Assembly: GCF_002217205.1 (NCBI RefSeq)
Contig: NZ_MUGT01000055.1
Span: forward strand, 1 to 64,000
Reading direction: 5' to 3'
DNA from: Flavobacterium branchiophilum NBRC 15030 = ATCC 35035
GTDB taxonomy: Bacteria > Bacteroidota > Bacteroidia > Flavobacteriales > Flavobacteriaceae
Length of the DNA: 64,000 bases
This document shows, one piece after another, positions 1 to 9,549 of the stretch. A program made the translations under genes and the position numbers. Below the pieces are notes generated by a model. It was not told the origin of the DNA, did not search any database, and was given only the letters and a program-made list of their open reading frames with translations. The stretch's first letter is position 1, and each line of letters starts with the position of its first letter.

Positions 1-35
1 AAAAAACAAAAAGGATATCGCTGCTGTCGGGGCTA
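1..35 (+). repeat. Truncated copy of variable-core palindrome family
   Basis: This is the right half of the intergenic family found complete at 9430, 21173, 39522, 44451 and 63277. It shows the conserved AAAAGGAT...CTGTCGGGGCTA flank; the left half lies before the window. The rest of the upstream region to 217 is AT-rich with nothing else recognised. Confidence 0.6.
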
Positions 36-217
36 AATCGCAGCTTCCGTTTGTGCCACCAAAATATAAAATTTTAATGGTTCCAAAATCTATATTTCTT
101 TTCCTTTTAATTCACTGAATTTTAGTCTATTACTGAATAATAAATTCCAATTCCAAATTTTATGGAAATTTTAATAAAAAAACAAAACTTAAATAGAATC
201 ATTTTAAATATTCTTTT

Positions 218-225
218 TATCTTTG
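218..225 (+). promoter_or_regulatory. -7 promoter element for folE operon
   Basis: TATCTTTG is an exact match to the Bacteroidota -7 consensus TAnnTTTG and lies 37 nt before the folE ATG. No clear -33 TTTG at the usual spacing was seen. Confidence 0.55.
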
Positions 226-262
226 AAAATTCATATATAACATAAATTAGCAATTAAAATAA

Positions 263-934
263 ATGAAAAACGCTGAAAATTTCAACGACGAAATAGGTAA
301 TAATCATATTGCAACAAATGCTCAAAATCCCATCAGACCCGATGCCTTTATTCTTTCAGACGAAGAAAAAATCGAATCTATAAAAAAAGATGTAACAAAT
401 ATATTACAAACTTTAGGTATGGATTTAACAGACGACAGTTTGAAAGGAACACCAAATAGGGTAGCAAAAATGTTTGTTAATGAAATATTTGGTGGATTAA
501 ATCCAAACAAAAAACCAAGCGCTTCAACTTTTGAAAACAATTACAAATATGGAGAAATGTTGGTCGAAAAAAATATTGTAGTCTATTCTACCTGCGAACA
601 CCATTTATTGCCCATTATTGGTCGAGCACATGTAGCTTATATCAGCAACGGCACAGTAGTTGGACTTTCAAAAATGAACAGAATTGTAGAATATTATGCA
701 AAAAGACCACAAGTTCAAGAGCGTTTGACTATGCAAATTGTTCAAGAACTACAAAAAGTATTAAACACCGATGACGTAGCCTGTGTAATAGATGCCAAAC
801 ATTTATGTGTCAATTCAAGAGGTATCAAAGACATAGAAAGCAGCACGGTTACCTCAGAATTTGGTGGAAAATTCAAAAATGAACAAACCAAACGAGAATT
901 TTTAGATTATATAAAATTTGATACAAAATTTTAA
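263..934 (+). CDS. folE: GTP cyclohydrolase I
   Basis: Cytosolic enzyme converting GTP to 7,8-dihydroneopterin triphosphate, the first step of tetrahydrofolate (and, in some bacteria, queuosine) synthesis. The family zinc site is visible as C111-E-H113-H114 and C182 in [10 protein letters not shown]. The segment [20 protein letters not shown] (135-154) is the usual core helix, and [14 protein letters not shown] follows the second zinc ligand. At 223 aa it matches the normal length, with a poorly conserved N-terminal extension of about 30 residues. It is the first gene of a tight run with cysS, yidD, lgt and a GNAT gene, and cysS follows after 14 nt. It is probably driven by the -7 box at 218. 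Confidence 0.95.
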   Translation: MKNAENFNDEIGNNHIATNAQNPIRPDAFILSDEEKIESIKKDVTNILQTLGMDLTDDSLKGTPNRVAKMFVNEIFGGLNPNKKPSASTFENNYKYGEMLVEKNIVVYSTCEHHLLPIIGRAHVAYISNGTVVGLSKMNRIVEYYAKRPQVQERLTMQIVQELQKVLNTDDVACVIDAKHLCVNSRGIKDIESSTVTSEFGGKFKNEQTKREFLDYIKFDTKF

Positions 935-948
935 AAATTAAAAATATA

Positions 949-2427
949 ATGTCATTATATAAAATAAATAAAATAAAAATATATAATTCACTTACAGCAG
1001 TAAAAGAAGATTTCAATCCCATAAACGAAGGCAGCATTGGAATGTATGTCTGTGGCCCCACTGTGTACAGCAATGTACATTTAGGAAACGTACGCACCTT
1101 TATGTCCTTTGATTTGATTTTTCGTTATTTCAAACATTTGGGTTACAAAGTTAGATATGTAAGAAATATAACCGATGTCGGTCATATTGTTGATGATGTA
1201 GATGAAGGAGAAGATAAAATTGCAAAAAAAGCACGTATAGAAAAACTTGAACCAATGGAAGTTGTTCAACGTTATACTGTTGATTTTCATCAAATTCTAA
1301 AAGCATTCAATTTTTTGCCACCAAGCATAGAACCCACCGCAACAGGGCATATTATTGAACAAATAGAAATCATCAAAACCATTATAGACAAAGGATTTGC
1401 TTATGAAATTAACGGATCTGTATATTTCGATGTAATCAAATTTAATGAAAAACACCATTATGGGCAGCTAAGTGGACGAAATATCGAAGACATGTTAGCC
1501 AATACAAGAGAACTTGATGGCCAATCTGATAAAAAAAACCAACAAGATTTTGCCTTATGGAAACGGGCCGAACCCGAACACATCATGAGGTGGCCTTCGC
1601 CTTGGAGCGATGGTTTTCCAGGTTGGCATCTAGAGTGTACTGCCATGAGTACCAAATATTTAGGCACTCATTTTGACATTCACGGCGGCGGAATGGATTT
1701 AAAATTTCCGCATCACGAATGTGAAATTGCTCAAAATCAAGCTGCAACAGGCCATACACCAGTCAATTATTGGATGCATGCCAATATGCTGACTTTAAAT
1801 GGTAAAAAAATGGCTAAATCAACAGGTAATAATATATTACCTGGCGAAATACTTACAGGAGAAAATCCTTTTTTAAGTAAAGCTTTTCCTGCTACGGTCG
1901 CTCGTTTTTTTATGTTGCAAGCCCATTATCGTAGCAATTTAGATTTTTCAAACGAGGCCATTTTGGCAGCCGAAAAAGGATTTAATCGATTGATGGAAGC
2001 ATTACATTTGCTAAAAGATATTCAACCGCAAAAACAAACCTCTATCGATTTAAAAACTTGGAAATCAAATTGTTATGAGGCTATGAACGACGATTTTAAT
2101 GCCCCAATTTTAATAGCAAATCTATTTGAGGCTGTAAAATATATCAATTTGCTCAACGACAAAAAAGAAACAATTCATGCAGACGATTTAGCCGATTTTA
2201 CAAAAACGTTACATGCCTTTGTTTTTGATGTTTTAGGACTCGAAGACACAAAAGCAAGTACCAATCAAAGTAACAAACTTGAAAATGTGGTTCAAATACT
2301 CATCGAAATGAGAAAAGAAGCCCGAGACAATAAAGATTTTGCTTTGTCTGATCAAATCAGAAACCAATTGTTAGCCATAGGTATCCAACTTAAAGACGGT
2401 AAAGAAGGCACAACTTTTAGTGTTTAA
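949..2427 (+). CDS. cysS: Cysteinyl-tRNA synthetase
   Basis: Class I aminoacyl-tRNA synthetase that charges tRNA-Cys. The HIGH-type signature is HLGN at residues 44-47, followed by VRT. The zinc-binding set is C35 in YVCGPTVY, the Cys of [10 protein letters not shown] and the HHE of [11 protein letters not shown]. The KMSKS loop reads KMAKS (287-291) in [11 protein letters not shown]. At 492 aa it has standard length, including the C-terminal anticodon-binding helices ([15 protein letters not shown]). It is the second gene of the folE operon, with 14 nt after folE and 11 nt before yidD. Confidence 0.97.
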   Translation: MSLYKINKIKIYNSLTAVKEDFNPINEGSIGMYVCGPTVYSNVHLGNVRTFMSFDLIFRYFKHLGYKVRYVRNITDVGHIVDDVDEGEDKIAKKARIEKLEPMEVVQRYTVDFHQILKAFNFLPPSIEPTATGHIIEQIEIIKTIIDKGFAYEINGSVYFDVIKFNEKHHYGQLSGRNIEDMLANTRELDGQSDKKNQQDFALWKRAEPEHIMRWPSPWSDGFPGWHLECTAMSTKYLGTHFDIHGGGMDLKFPHHECEIAQNQAATGHTPVNYWMHANMLTLNGKKMAKSTGNNILPGEILTGENPFLSKAFPATVARFFMLQAHYRSNLDFSNEAILAAEKGFNRLMEALHLLKDIQPQKQTSIDLKTWKSNCYEAMNDDFNAPILIANLFEAVKYINLLNDKKETIHADDLADFTKTLHAFVFDVLGLEDTKASTNQSNKLENVVQILIEMRKEARDNKDFALSDQIRNQLLAIGIQLKDGKEGTTFSV

Positions 2428-2438
2428 AAATAATTTTG

Positions 2439-2654
2439 ATGAATGTAACAAAACCTTTTATTTTTCTAGTTCGGTTCTATCAAGTGGCCATTTCGCCATT
2501 TACTCCAGCCTCTTGCCGGTTTGAACCAACTTGTTCTACTTATATGATTCAATCCCTGCAAAAGCATGGATTAATAAAAGGGGGATATTATGGTATCAAA
2601 AGAATTTTGAGTTGTAATCCTTGGGGAAAGTCAGGATATGATCCAATAAAATAA
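2439..2654 (+). CDS. yidD: Membrane protein insertion efficiency factor YidD
   Basis: A 71-aa protein of the UPF0161/YidD family, which assists YidC-dependent insertion of inner-membrane proteins. The hallmark pattern is complete: [21 protein letters not shown], then a Tyr-x-x-x-(A/S)-(I/L) helix, [19 protein letters not shown] and a final GYDP. The conserved cysteines in SCR, TCS and SCNP are present. The ATG at 2439 is preferred over the in-frame TTG just before it. An amphipathic N-terminal stretch likely associates with the membrane. It sits between cysS and lgt in one transcription unit. Confidence 0.92.
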   Translation: MNVTKPFIFLVRFYQVAISPFTPASCRFEPTCSTYMIQSLQKHGLIKGGYYGIKRILSCNPWGKSGYDPIK

Positions 2655-2677
2655 TAAATTAAAAAATAATATTAATA

Positions 2678-3622
2678 ATGAATATAGCTTTTAGTATAGT
2701 TTGGAATCCTTCTGAAGGAATAGATTTGGGTTTTTTTATGATTAGGTTTTACAGTTTGATGTTTGTCGTGGCCTTTGGATTAGGCTGGTGGATCATGAAA
2801 AAAATATTTGATAGAGAAAACGAATCTATTGATAAACTGGATAGCTTATTTGTATGGACAGTAGTTGCTACTTTGCTTGGGGCAAGACTAGGTCATGTTA
2901 TTTTTTATCAGCCAGAATTATTTTTAGACGATCCTTTAAGTATTTTATTACCAATAAGAACGCAACCCGATTTTAAATTTACTGGATATGCAGGACTTGC
3001 AAGTCATGGAGCTGCTATTTCTATTATAATTATGATGTATTTTTTTAGCAAAAAAATCATGAAAAAATCTGTTTTATGGGTTTTGGATAGGGTAGTTATT
3101 CCAGTAGCAAGTGGTGCTATTTTTGTAAGACTTGGAAATTTCTTTAATTCAGAAATTTATGGAAAACCAACAGATGGTAATCATTTTTATGCTATAAAAT
3201 TTGTAAGAGAAGAAGAATTTTGGCAAAACCATAATTTGATGGAAATGACTCAAGCACAATCAGAAAATGAGGCCTATAATGTAATTGCCAATAACTCAAA
3301 ATTTACTGAAGTTTTAAATGAAATACCTTTCAGACATCCATCTCAATTATACGAATCTTTTGCTTATATTTTTGTGTTTTTTATATTATATTTTCTTTAT
3401 TGGAAAACAGATGCACGCAAAAAAGAGGGATTTTTGTTTGGTATGTTTTTAATCACACTTTGGCCCATTCGATTTGTTGTAGAGTTTGTAAAAGCCAGTC
3501 AAGGTGGTTTTGAAAATACTTTAGGTCATTTTTCAACAGGACAATGGTTAAGTATTCCTTTTATTATTTTAGGTTTGGTGTATGTATTTAGAAATAATAC
3601 AAAAAAAGATGAAATATATTAA
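2678..3622 (+). CDS. lgt: Prolipoprotein diacylglyceryl transferase
   Basis: Inner-membrane enzyme that transfers diacylglycerol from phosphatidylglycerol to the lipobox cysteine of prolipoproteins. There are about seven hydrophobic segments. Family signatures are visible: GARLGHVIFYQPE, GYAGLASHGAAI with the essential His, RLGNFFNSEIYGKPT with the signature Arg and Asn, and RHPSQLYESF near the C-terminus. At 314 aa it is slightly longer than proteobacterial Lgt because of the loop between the RLGNFFNSEIYG and HPSQLYE motifs. It serves lipoproteins such as the Wza-like protein at 53361. It is fourth in the folE operon and only 6 nt from the next gene. Confidence 0.95.
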   Translation: MNIAFSIVWNPSEGIDLGFFMIRFYSLMFVVAFGLGWWIMKKIFDRENESIDKLDSLFVWTVVATLLGARLGHVIFYQPELFLDDPLSILLPIRTQPDFKFTGYAGLASHGAAISIIIMMYFFSKKIMKKSVLWVLDRVVIPVASGAIFVRLGNFFNSEIYGKPTDGNHFYAIKFVREEEFWQNHNLMEMTQAQSENEAYNVIANNSKFTEVLNEIPFRHPSQLYESFAYIFVFFILYFLYWKTDARKKEGFLFGMFLITLWPIRFVVEFVKASQGGFENTLGHFSTGQWLSIPFIILGLVYVFRNNTKKDEIY

Positions 3623-3628
3623 TACAAT

Positions 3629-4126
3629 ATGGAAATAATTATCAGAAATGCAGTTGAAAATGATTTAGAGGCCATTTTGAAAATTGTCAATCATGCTATT
3701 TTACATACTACTTCAAATTATTCTTATGATATTCAAACTTTAGCTGATCAAAAAAAATGGTTTATCGATAAAAAAGATAAAGGGTTACCTATTTTGGTTG
3801 CCGAATTTCAAAATCAAGTGCTTGGTTTTGCAACTTATGGAAGTTTTAGAGAAAAAATAGGCTACCAATATACCATAGAACATTCGGTTTATGTAATAGA
3901 TGATTATATAGGAAAAGGTATTGGTAAGTTATTATTATCAAAATTAATTTATCTTGCAAAAAAACAAGGATATCATTGCATGATTGGGGCTATCGATGCA
4001 ACAAACCAAAATAGTATTCAATTTCATCAAAAATTTGGATTCCAAATATCAGGTCATATCAAAGAAGTAGGTTTTAAATTTAACCAATGGCTGGATTTGG
4101 TTTTGATGCAATTAATTTTACAATAA
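3629..4126 (+). CDS. GNAT N-acetyltransferase, phosphinothricin-acetyltransferase-like
   Basis: A 165-aa GNAT fold. The acetyl-CoA loop is GKGIGKLLLSKL, preceded by the strand YTIEHSVYVIDDYIGKG. The closing segment GAIDATNQNSIQFHQKFGFQ is characteristic of the Pat/YncA (MnaT) subgroup, which acetylates small amines such as phosphinothricin, methionine derivatives or related toxic amino acids. The actual substrate cannot be told. It follows lgt by 6 nt, so it is probably co-transcribed as the last gene. Its 3' end overlaps the convergent photolyase gene by 9 nt. Confidence 0.85.
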   Translation: MEIIIRNAVENDLEAILKIVNHAILHTTSNYSYDIQTLADQKKWFIDKKDKGLPILVAEFQNQVLGFATYGSFREKIGYQYTIEHSVYVIDDYIGKGIGKLLLSKLIYLAKKQGYHCMIGAIDATNQNSIQFHQKFGFQISGHIKEVGFKFNQWLDLVLMQLILQ

Positions 4127-5404
4127 CGCTTCTTTAAACACTTTCAAACATTTTGCTCTGGCTTCTTGATGGTTTACAATAGGCTTTGGGTAATTTAATT
4201 CTTGATATTCTGGAACCCATTTTTGAATATATTTACAATTTGCATCAAATTTTTTGGTTTGCTCCATTGGGTTAAATATTCTAAAATAGGGTGCAGCATC
4301 TACACCACAACCTGCTGCCCATTGCCAATTTCCAACATTGCTTGATTGCTCATAATCTAATAATTTTGATGCAAAATAGGCTTCTCCCCATCTCCAATCT
4401 ATAAGTAAATGTTTGCATAAAAAACTTGCAACTATCATTCTAACTCTATTATGTAGGTATCCTGTAGCGTTTAACTCACGCATGCCTGCATCCACAATAG
4501 GGTAACCTGTTTGTCCTATACACCATTTTTCAAAATACATTTCATTGTTGTCCCATGGTATGTTTTCATATTTTGGTCTAAAACATAAGTGGGTTGTGTG
4601 TGGATAATGCCAAATAACATTCATAAAAAATTCCCTCCAAATTAATTCATTTAGATAAGTTTCATTTTCAATATCAATGATATTTCTAATAATTTCTCTT
4701 ATAGATATAGTTCCAAACCGTAGGTGAGGCGCTGCATTGGAAGTTTTAGCAAGATATGGAAAATTTCTATTCAATTCATAGTTTTCAATCAATTCGTGGC
4801 CAATAGCAATAGGTAAAACTTTCTGCAATGATTTTTGAAATCCAATTTTTTCTAATGATAAAAAAGGGTAGGAGTGAGGTTGTAAATGTTGCAAATAATC
4901 TTCTGAATATGCTACATTGATTAAATTTTTATGGAATTTCTGTTTCCATTTTTTTGAATATGGAGTAAAAACAACATACGGGCTGCCATCTTCTTTGACA
5001 ATTTCATTTTTTTCAAAAATGACCTGATCTTTATAAGCTTTTAATGGAATTTGATGTTCTTGTAATAAATAGTAAATTTTTTTATCTCGTTCTCGAGCAG
5101 CAGGTTCATAATCTTTGTTTATATATACTGATGTAATAATATTATTTGTAATTAATTCTTTCCATATTTCAATAGGGTCACCATAAAAAGTAGCAATAGA
5201 ACTATTGTATTTTTGGAATTCATCATTCATTTTTTGTAATGAATCATGTATAAAATCAACCCTTGCATCATTTTTTTCGAGTTGTTGCAAAATGTTATGA
5301 TCAAAAATAAATATCGGCAAAACGGATTGGTTTTCTTGTAACGCATGATACAATCCAACATTATCTGTCCATCTTAAATCCCTTCTAAACCAAAATATTG
5401 TCAT
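4118..5404 (-). CDS. Deoxyribodipyrimidine photolyase / cryptochrome family
   Basis: A 428-aa FAD flavoprotein of the photolyase/cryptochrome superfamily. The N-terminal Rossmann domain begins IFWFRRDLRWTDNVGL and ends near FTPYSKKW. The FAD-binding helical domain has LIWREFFMNV, GYPIVDAGMRELNATGYLHN, the RVRMIVASFLCKHLLIDWRW helix, and SNVGNWQWAAGCGVDAAPYF. These fit class I CPD photolyases, which reverse UV pyrimidine dimers with blue light; a sensory cryptochrome role cannot be excluded. It is the second gene of a two-gene unit, 6 nt after the SRPBCC gene. Confidence 0.9.
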   Translation of the reverse strand: MTIFWFRRDLRWTDNVGLYHALQENQSVLPIFIFDHNILQQLEKNDARVDFIHDSLQKMNDEFQKYNSSIATFYGDPIEIWKELITNNIITSVYINKDYEPAARERDKKIYYLLQEHQIPLKAYKDQVIFEKNEIVKEDGSPYVVFTPYSKKWKQKFHKNLINVAYSEDYLQHLQPHSYPFLSLEKIGFQKSLQKVLPIAIGHELIENYELNRNFPYLAKTSNAAPHLRFGTISIREIIRNIIDIENETYLNELIWREFFMNVIWHYPHTTHLCFRPKYENIPWDNNEMYFEKWCIGQTGYPIVDAGMRELNATGYLHNRVRMIVASFLCKHLLIDWRWGEAYFASKLLDYEQSSNVGNWQWAAGCGVDAAPYFRIFNPMEQTKKFDANCKYIQKWVPEYQELNYPKPIVNHQEARAKCLKVFKEALL

Positions 5405-5410
5405 ATTATT

Positions 5411-5875
5411 TTATTTTAATTCGCCAAACATGCTTGTTAAAGTCGTTTTTCTAAATTCAAAAATCTCCTTAAGTTTAGGTGCTACTAATATGGGATGTAT
5501 CATTTGTCCTACAATACCTAATGGTAATTTGTAATCTACAATATCTTCCATTTCTATTCCTCCTGGAATTGCTTTGAAAAAATGTTTATGATGCCATAAT
5601 GAATAAGGACCAAATCGTTGTTCATCTACAAAATAATGTTTATCATCTACCTGAGTAATTTCTGTAACCCATTTTGTAGGTATTCCTGCTATGGGGGTTA
5701 CAATATATTGAATAATTTGTCCTGCAAACATGGGTTTGTCATCGCCTGAAAGGGTTTTGAAACCCATATATGGAGGCGTTATTTTTTTTAAATTGGCTGG
5801 ATTTGAAAAAAACTCCCAAGCTTGATCTAAACTAATGGGAAGTTTTTGTTTGGTTTCTAATCTGTATATTTTCAT
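5411..5875 (-). CDS. SRPBCC (START-like) domain protein
   Basis: A 154-aa single-domain protein of the SRPBCC/polyketide-cyclase fold. It opens with a strand and the ISLDQAWEFFSNPANLKKITPP helix common to the group. It continues with WVTEITQVDDKHYFVDEQRFGPYSLWHHKHFF, and ends with a long C-terminal helix (LKEIFEFRKTTLTSMFGE). The fold forms a hydrophobic ligand cavity; the ligand is unknown. It lies 6 nt upstream of the photolyase in the same direction, so a role linked to light or DNA damage is plausible but only inferred from position. Confidence 0.75.
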   Translation of the reverse strand: MKIYRLETKQKLPISLDQAWEFFSNPANLKKITPPYMGFKTLSGDDKPMFAGQIIQYIVTPIAGIPTKWVTEITQVDDKHYFVDEQRFGPYSLWHHKHFFKAIPGGIEMEDIVDYKLPLGIVGQMIHPILVAPKLKEIFEFRKTTLTSMFGELK

Positions 5876-5989
5876 GGTTACTTTTATTGTGTCAAAAATG
5901 ATTAAAATGAATTTAAGAATCTATTTTTGGTGTAAAAGTAATAAAAATGTTTAATTAAAACACAAAAAGATTAAACAATATATTTTTTT

Positions 5990-7243
5990 TTAAACATCAT
6001 GCTTTTCAGATGGCAACTCAAAAATTTCTAAATTAAAATAGGGCACGGCAGCAATAAAGTGGTCGAATAAATCAGATACGATATATTCATAATTTTCCCA
6101 TTTTTTATCTTTTGAAAAAGCATATATTTCAAGCGGAATTCCATGTTGTGTGGGTTGTAATTGTCTGCAAACCAAAAACATATCTTGATTGATTGCGGCA
6201 TGTCTTTCTAAATATTTTGTTATATAAACTCTAAATAAACCCAAATTAGTAAGATTTCTTCCGTTTACTAATACGTCTTTATTAATTTGATGATTCGCAT
6301 TATAGATGTCAATTTCTGATTGTTTTTGGGAAATATAATGATGAATCAATTGAATTTTTGATAAATTTTCGATTTCTATGTCTGATAAAAAATGAACACT
6401 ATGCGATTTAATCAATAAAAAACGTTTTATCCTCCTTCCAGATGAATTTTGCATCCCTCGCCAGTTTTTAAATGAATCTGATATCAAACTATATGTAGGA
6501 ATAGTTGTAGTAGTCAAATCAAAATTACGAACTTTTACCGTAGCTAAATTGATTTCAATCACATCGCCATCTGCACCAAATTTGTCGAATGTTACCCAAT
6601 CGCCAATGCGAACCATATCATTTAATGACACCTGAACACTAGCTACAAAACCCAAAATAGTATCTCTAAAAATCAATAATATAACAGCAGAAACAGCTCC
6701 AAAAGCTGTAAATAAAGTATTTGTTTTTATTTCAAATAATTCTAATATAATTACAAATAATCCTATCATCCAAAGAATGATCATAAATACTTGAATATAA
6801 CTGTCTATGGGTTTATCGCTATATTGGGGTATTAATTTTAAATAATCTCTTAATGCATTGAATATGGTTCTGATGATCCATAAGGTAAGCAAAACAATAT
6901 AAATACCTATAAATTTACCAAAAAAACCTTCCCAATATACATAATCATTTAAAATTATAGGAACTGATTTATAAATAAATAAAAGTGGTATTAAATAGGA
7001 AATGTATTTTGCTGTTTTGTTTGCAATTAAAAAATCATCAAACTTTGAGTGGGTTCTTTGTGCAATTATTGCTAAAACACTTACTAAAATAAACCTAAAA
7101 ATTTTATAAATTAGATAGGCAAACAACCATAAAATAATGATATTCACTATCAAACTACTATAAGATGCAACCGTATCATGCCATCCTATTTTTTTGAAAA
7201 GCGGATAACACCACCCAAATATTTTGTTTATAAATTTAAGCAT
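5990..7243 (-). CDS. Mechanosensitive ion channel, MscS family (YbdG-like)
   Basis: A 417-aa membrane protein. Four to five hydrophobic segments occupy roughly residues 25-190. They are followed by the MscS core, with the pore-lining helix (FGAVSAVILLIFRDTILGF) and the beta domain VRIGDWVTFDKFGADGDVIE, VKVRNFDLTTTTIPTYSLIS. The pattern SFKNWRGMQNSSGRRIKR is typical of the YbdG/YnaI branch with a longer cytosolic tail. Such channels release solutes on hypo-osmotic shock from the inner membrane. Its start overlaps the end of the upstream DUF3817 gene by 8 nt, so the two are translationally linked. Confidence 0.88.
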   Translation of the reverse strand: MLKFINKIFGWCYPLFKKIGWHDTVASYSSLIVNIIILWLFAYLIYKIFRFILVSVLAIIAQRTHSKFDDFLIANKTAKYISYLIPLLFIYKSVPIILNDYVYWEGFFGKFIGIYIVLLTLWIIRTIFNALRDYLKLIPQYSDKPIDSYIQVFMIILWMIGLFVIILELFEIKTNTLFTAFGAVSAVILLIFRDTILGFVASVQVSLNDMVRIGDWVTFDKFGADGDVIEINLATVKVRNFDLTTTTIPTYSLISDSFKNWRGMQNSSGRRIKRFLLIKSHSVHFLSDIEIENLSKIQLIHHYISQKQSEIDIYNANHQINKDVLVNGRNLTNLGLFRVYITKYLERHAAINQDMFLVCRQLQPTQHGIPLEIYAFSKDKKWENYEYIVSDLFDHFIAAVPYFNLEIFELPSEKHDV

Positions 7244-7514
7244 TTTTTAAATATTTATTTTCAATATAAAATGTTCCAAACGGTACAAAAGAAGCCAAAC
7301 ATACTATCGAAAATATTTTAAATGACCAATTTTGTTTGTATTTTACTATAACTGCAAGCAAAATATAAGCAATAAACAAAATACCATGTGCCATACCTAT
7401 AGGCCTAATATAGGCATCGTTTTGAAAAAAACGTCTCATGGGCATAGCAAAGAAAAACAAGGCAAGCAACGACAACCCTTCTAAAATAGCAATGTATTTA
7501 AATAATTTTAACAT
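7236..7514 (-). CDS. DUF3817 integral membrane protein
   Basis: A 92-aa protein with three hydrophobic segments. DUF3817 features are visible: LKLFKYIAILEGLSLLALFF, PIGMAHGILFIAYI, then a final segment ending FVPFGTFYIENKYL. The function of the family is unknown. An upstream in-frame ATG at 7550 would add 12 residues, but a -7-like TAATTTTG lies inside that extension, so the ATG at 7514 is preferred. It is co-directional with and overlaps the MscS-type channel gene. Confidence 0.82.
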   Translation of the reverse strand: MLKLFKYIAILEGLSLLALFFFAMPMRRFFQNDAYIRPIGMAHGILFIAYILLAVIVKYKQNWSFKIFSIVCLASFVPFGTFYIENKYLKNA

Positions 7515-7550
7515 AGTTTTTTTTTTGGGTACAAAATTAATAATTTGCAA

Positions 7551-7854
7551 ACAACTCGGCTGCTAAATAGCTGTTTTTTATGAATTATTTAATAATTGAT
7601 TCCTAAACAGCAAAATCGACTTTGAATGTAATAATTTAATATTATATTTATCAATTTTATTTTAAAATAAAAATAATAATACTATATTGAGTATAATTCA
7701 TCAATAATTAAATAAAATTAAAATTTATATTGATAATAGTTCAATAAAATAATATATATACATAAATTTAACATTATTTATAAAATTTATTGATTTTACA
7801 TCTGCTTTAAATCACTTTTTTTAAATTATTATCAAATAATAGGTTTTTTAAACG
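7551..7854. other. AT-rich intergenic region between divergent genes
   Basis: About 300 nt of very AT-rich sequence between the divergent DUF3817 and helicase genes. The only structure seen is a 7-bp inverted repeat, GCTGTTT at 7570 and AAACAGC at 7605. No reading frame or RNA gene was recognised. Confidence 0.5.
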
Positions 7855-7862
7855 TACTTTTG
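7855..7862 (+). promoter_or_regulatory. -7 promoter element for helicase gene
   Basis: TACTTTTG matches TAnnTTTG exactly, 20 nt before the ATG at 7883. Confidence 0.6.
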
Positions 7863-7882
7863 CAAAAATCAATTTTTATCAA

Positions 7883-9421
7883 ATGTCATACCCATTAGTT
7901 GAAGCCGAATTAGACGAAAAAAAAGTTTTATATGATTATCAAGAATACGATATTGATGCCATTTTTGAAAGAATAGACAACCAAAAAAGCAATTTTCATT
8001 TGCTGTACCAATTGCCTACGGGTGGTGGTAAAACAGTCGTTTTTTCTGAAATAGTTAGAAGGTATATTAAAAAAAATAATAAAAAAGTAGTAATTTTAAC
8101 TCATAGAATTGAGCTTTGCAAACAAACTTCAAAAATGCTCAAGGGTTTTGGTGTAAAAAATAAAATTGTAAACAGCAAAATCAAAGATTTGCCAGACCAG
8201 CATGAATATTCTTGTTTTGTAGCCATGGTAGAAACCTTAAAAAATAGGTTAAATGATGAAAAATTATTGATAGATGATGTAGGTTTATTAATAATTGACG
8301 AAGCTCATTATAATTCTTTTAGAAAATTATTTAGTTCTTTTGAAAATTCTTTTATTCTTGGCGTTACGGCCACTCCTTTAAGTTCCAATGTTGGGCTTCC
8401 AATGCACGAAAATTATGATGAATTAATCGTAGGAGATACCATACAAAACTTGATAGATAATGGCTTTTTAGCAAAAGCTACTACCTATAGTTATGATGTT
8501 GGACTTACTTCATTAAAAGTAGGTATAAATGGCGATTATACAGTAAAATCGTCAGACGATTTATATACTAATATGGCAATGCAAGAAAAATTATTGCACG
8601 CTTACGCCGAGAAATCTTTAGGCAAAAAAACATTAATTTTCAACAACGGTATCAACACCTCGCTATATGTTTATGAAACTTTTAGAGAAGCAGGCTATGA
8701 CATTAGACATTTAGATAATACCAATAGTAACGAAGAACGTAAAGAAATTTTGCATTGGTTTAAAAAAACGCCACATGCTATTCTTACTTCTGTTGGAATT
8801 TTGACAACAGGTTTTGACGAACCTACCGTAGAGACCATCATCCTAAATAGGGCTACAAAATCATTAACGTTATATTACCAAATGATAGGGCGAGGGTCTC
8901 GTCGATTGCCCAACAAAGACAGTTTTACGGTAATCGATTTGGGTAACAATGCTGCCCGATTTGGTTTGTGGAACGAGCCCATCAATTGGCAACATATTTT
9001 TAAATCGCCAGAGTTTTACCTCGAAAATCTAAGAGACGATGCCGAAATTGAAATGAATTTTAAATATGTAATGCCTGATGAATTACGTCAAAAATTCAGT
9101 AAAACTCCCGATGTTACTTTTGATGTGGACGACGAACACAAATTGGCCATCAAGTTCAATTTGCGTTCAAAAATTGTACTCGAAAAATCGCTCGACCAGC
9201 ATGCGGCCATGTGTGTAGATAATACCGAAACACTTCAAGAAGCCCGTGCATTAGCCAAAGAATTATTAGCAGATATAGAAAGTAGAATAAAAAAATATTC
9301 AAATTGTTTGAGTCAATGTAGTAAAAATTATAGAGAATGGCTAGTCGATGATTATATTAAAAACCTCAATTTATTGATAGGGAAGAAGTATCGTGAAAAA
9401 ATTATGAACGAACCAGATTAA
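7883..9421 (+). CDS. DEAD/DEAH-box superfamily 2 helicase
   Basis: A 512-aa SF2 helicase of the SSL2/RecQ-like COG1061 type. Motif I is PTGGGKT (45-51), with Ia around LTHRIELC. Motif II is DEAH (139-142) and motif III is TAT (162-164) in GVTATPL. Motif VI is QMIGRGSRRLP, preceded by a motif V segment GILTTGFDEP. The C-terminal ~130 residues beyond the helicase core are family-specific and rich in charged helices. It is probably an ATP-dependent DNA or RNA translocase. It is not linked to an endonuclease gene, so a restriction role is not supported. It is transcribed alone and followed by a palindromic repeat element. Confidence 0.85.
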   Translation: MSYPLVEAELDEKKVLYDYQEYDIDAIFERIDNQKSNFHLLYQLPTGGGKTVVFSEIVRRYIKKNNKKVVILTHRIELCKQTSKMLKGFGVKNKIVNSKIKDLPDQHEYSCFVAMVETLKNRLNDEKLLIDDVGLLIIDEAHYNSFRKLFSSFENSFILGVTATPLSSNVGLPMHENYDELIVGDTIQNLIDNGFLAKATTYSYDVGLTSLKVGINGDYTVKSSDDLYTNMAMQEKLLHAYAEKSLGKKTLIFNNGINTSLYVYETFREAGYDIRHLDNTNSNEERKEILHWFKKTPHAILTSVGILTTGFDEPTVETIILNRATKSLTLYYQMIGRGSRRLPNKDSFTVIDLGNNAARFGLWNEPINWQHIFKSPEFYLENLRDDAEIEMNFKYVMPDELRQKFSKTPDVTFDVDDEHKLAIKFNLRSKIVLEKSLDQHAAMCVDNTETLQEARALAKELLADIESRIKKYSNCLSQCSKNYREWLVDDYIKNLNLLIGKKYREKIMNEPD

Positions 9422-9429
9422 TTTTTTAG

Positions 9430-9507
9430 GGAGCTTGATCCCGCTTTTCGTTACAATCTTTTGTGGCGAACCCCGCCACAAAAGGATTTTCACTACAATC
9501 GGGGCTA
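9430..9507 (+). repeat. Variable-core palindrome family, complete copy
   Basis: The left flank GGAGCT..TCCCGCTTTTCG then TTACAATCTTTT, and the right flank AAAAGGATTTTCACTACAAT then CGGGGCTA, enclose the inverted repeat TTTTGTGGCG / CGCCACAAAA. The element fills the gap between two helicase genes and could act as a terminator-like hairpin. The flanks recur elsewhere in the window with unrelated cores. Confidence 0.75.
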
Positions 9508-9549
9508 GATTCATTTTCAAAAGTAACGCTTTCTTAAAACAATATTTTC

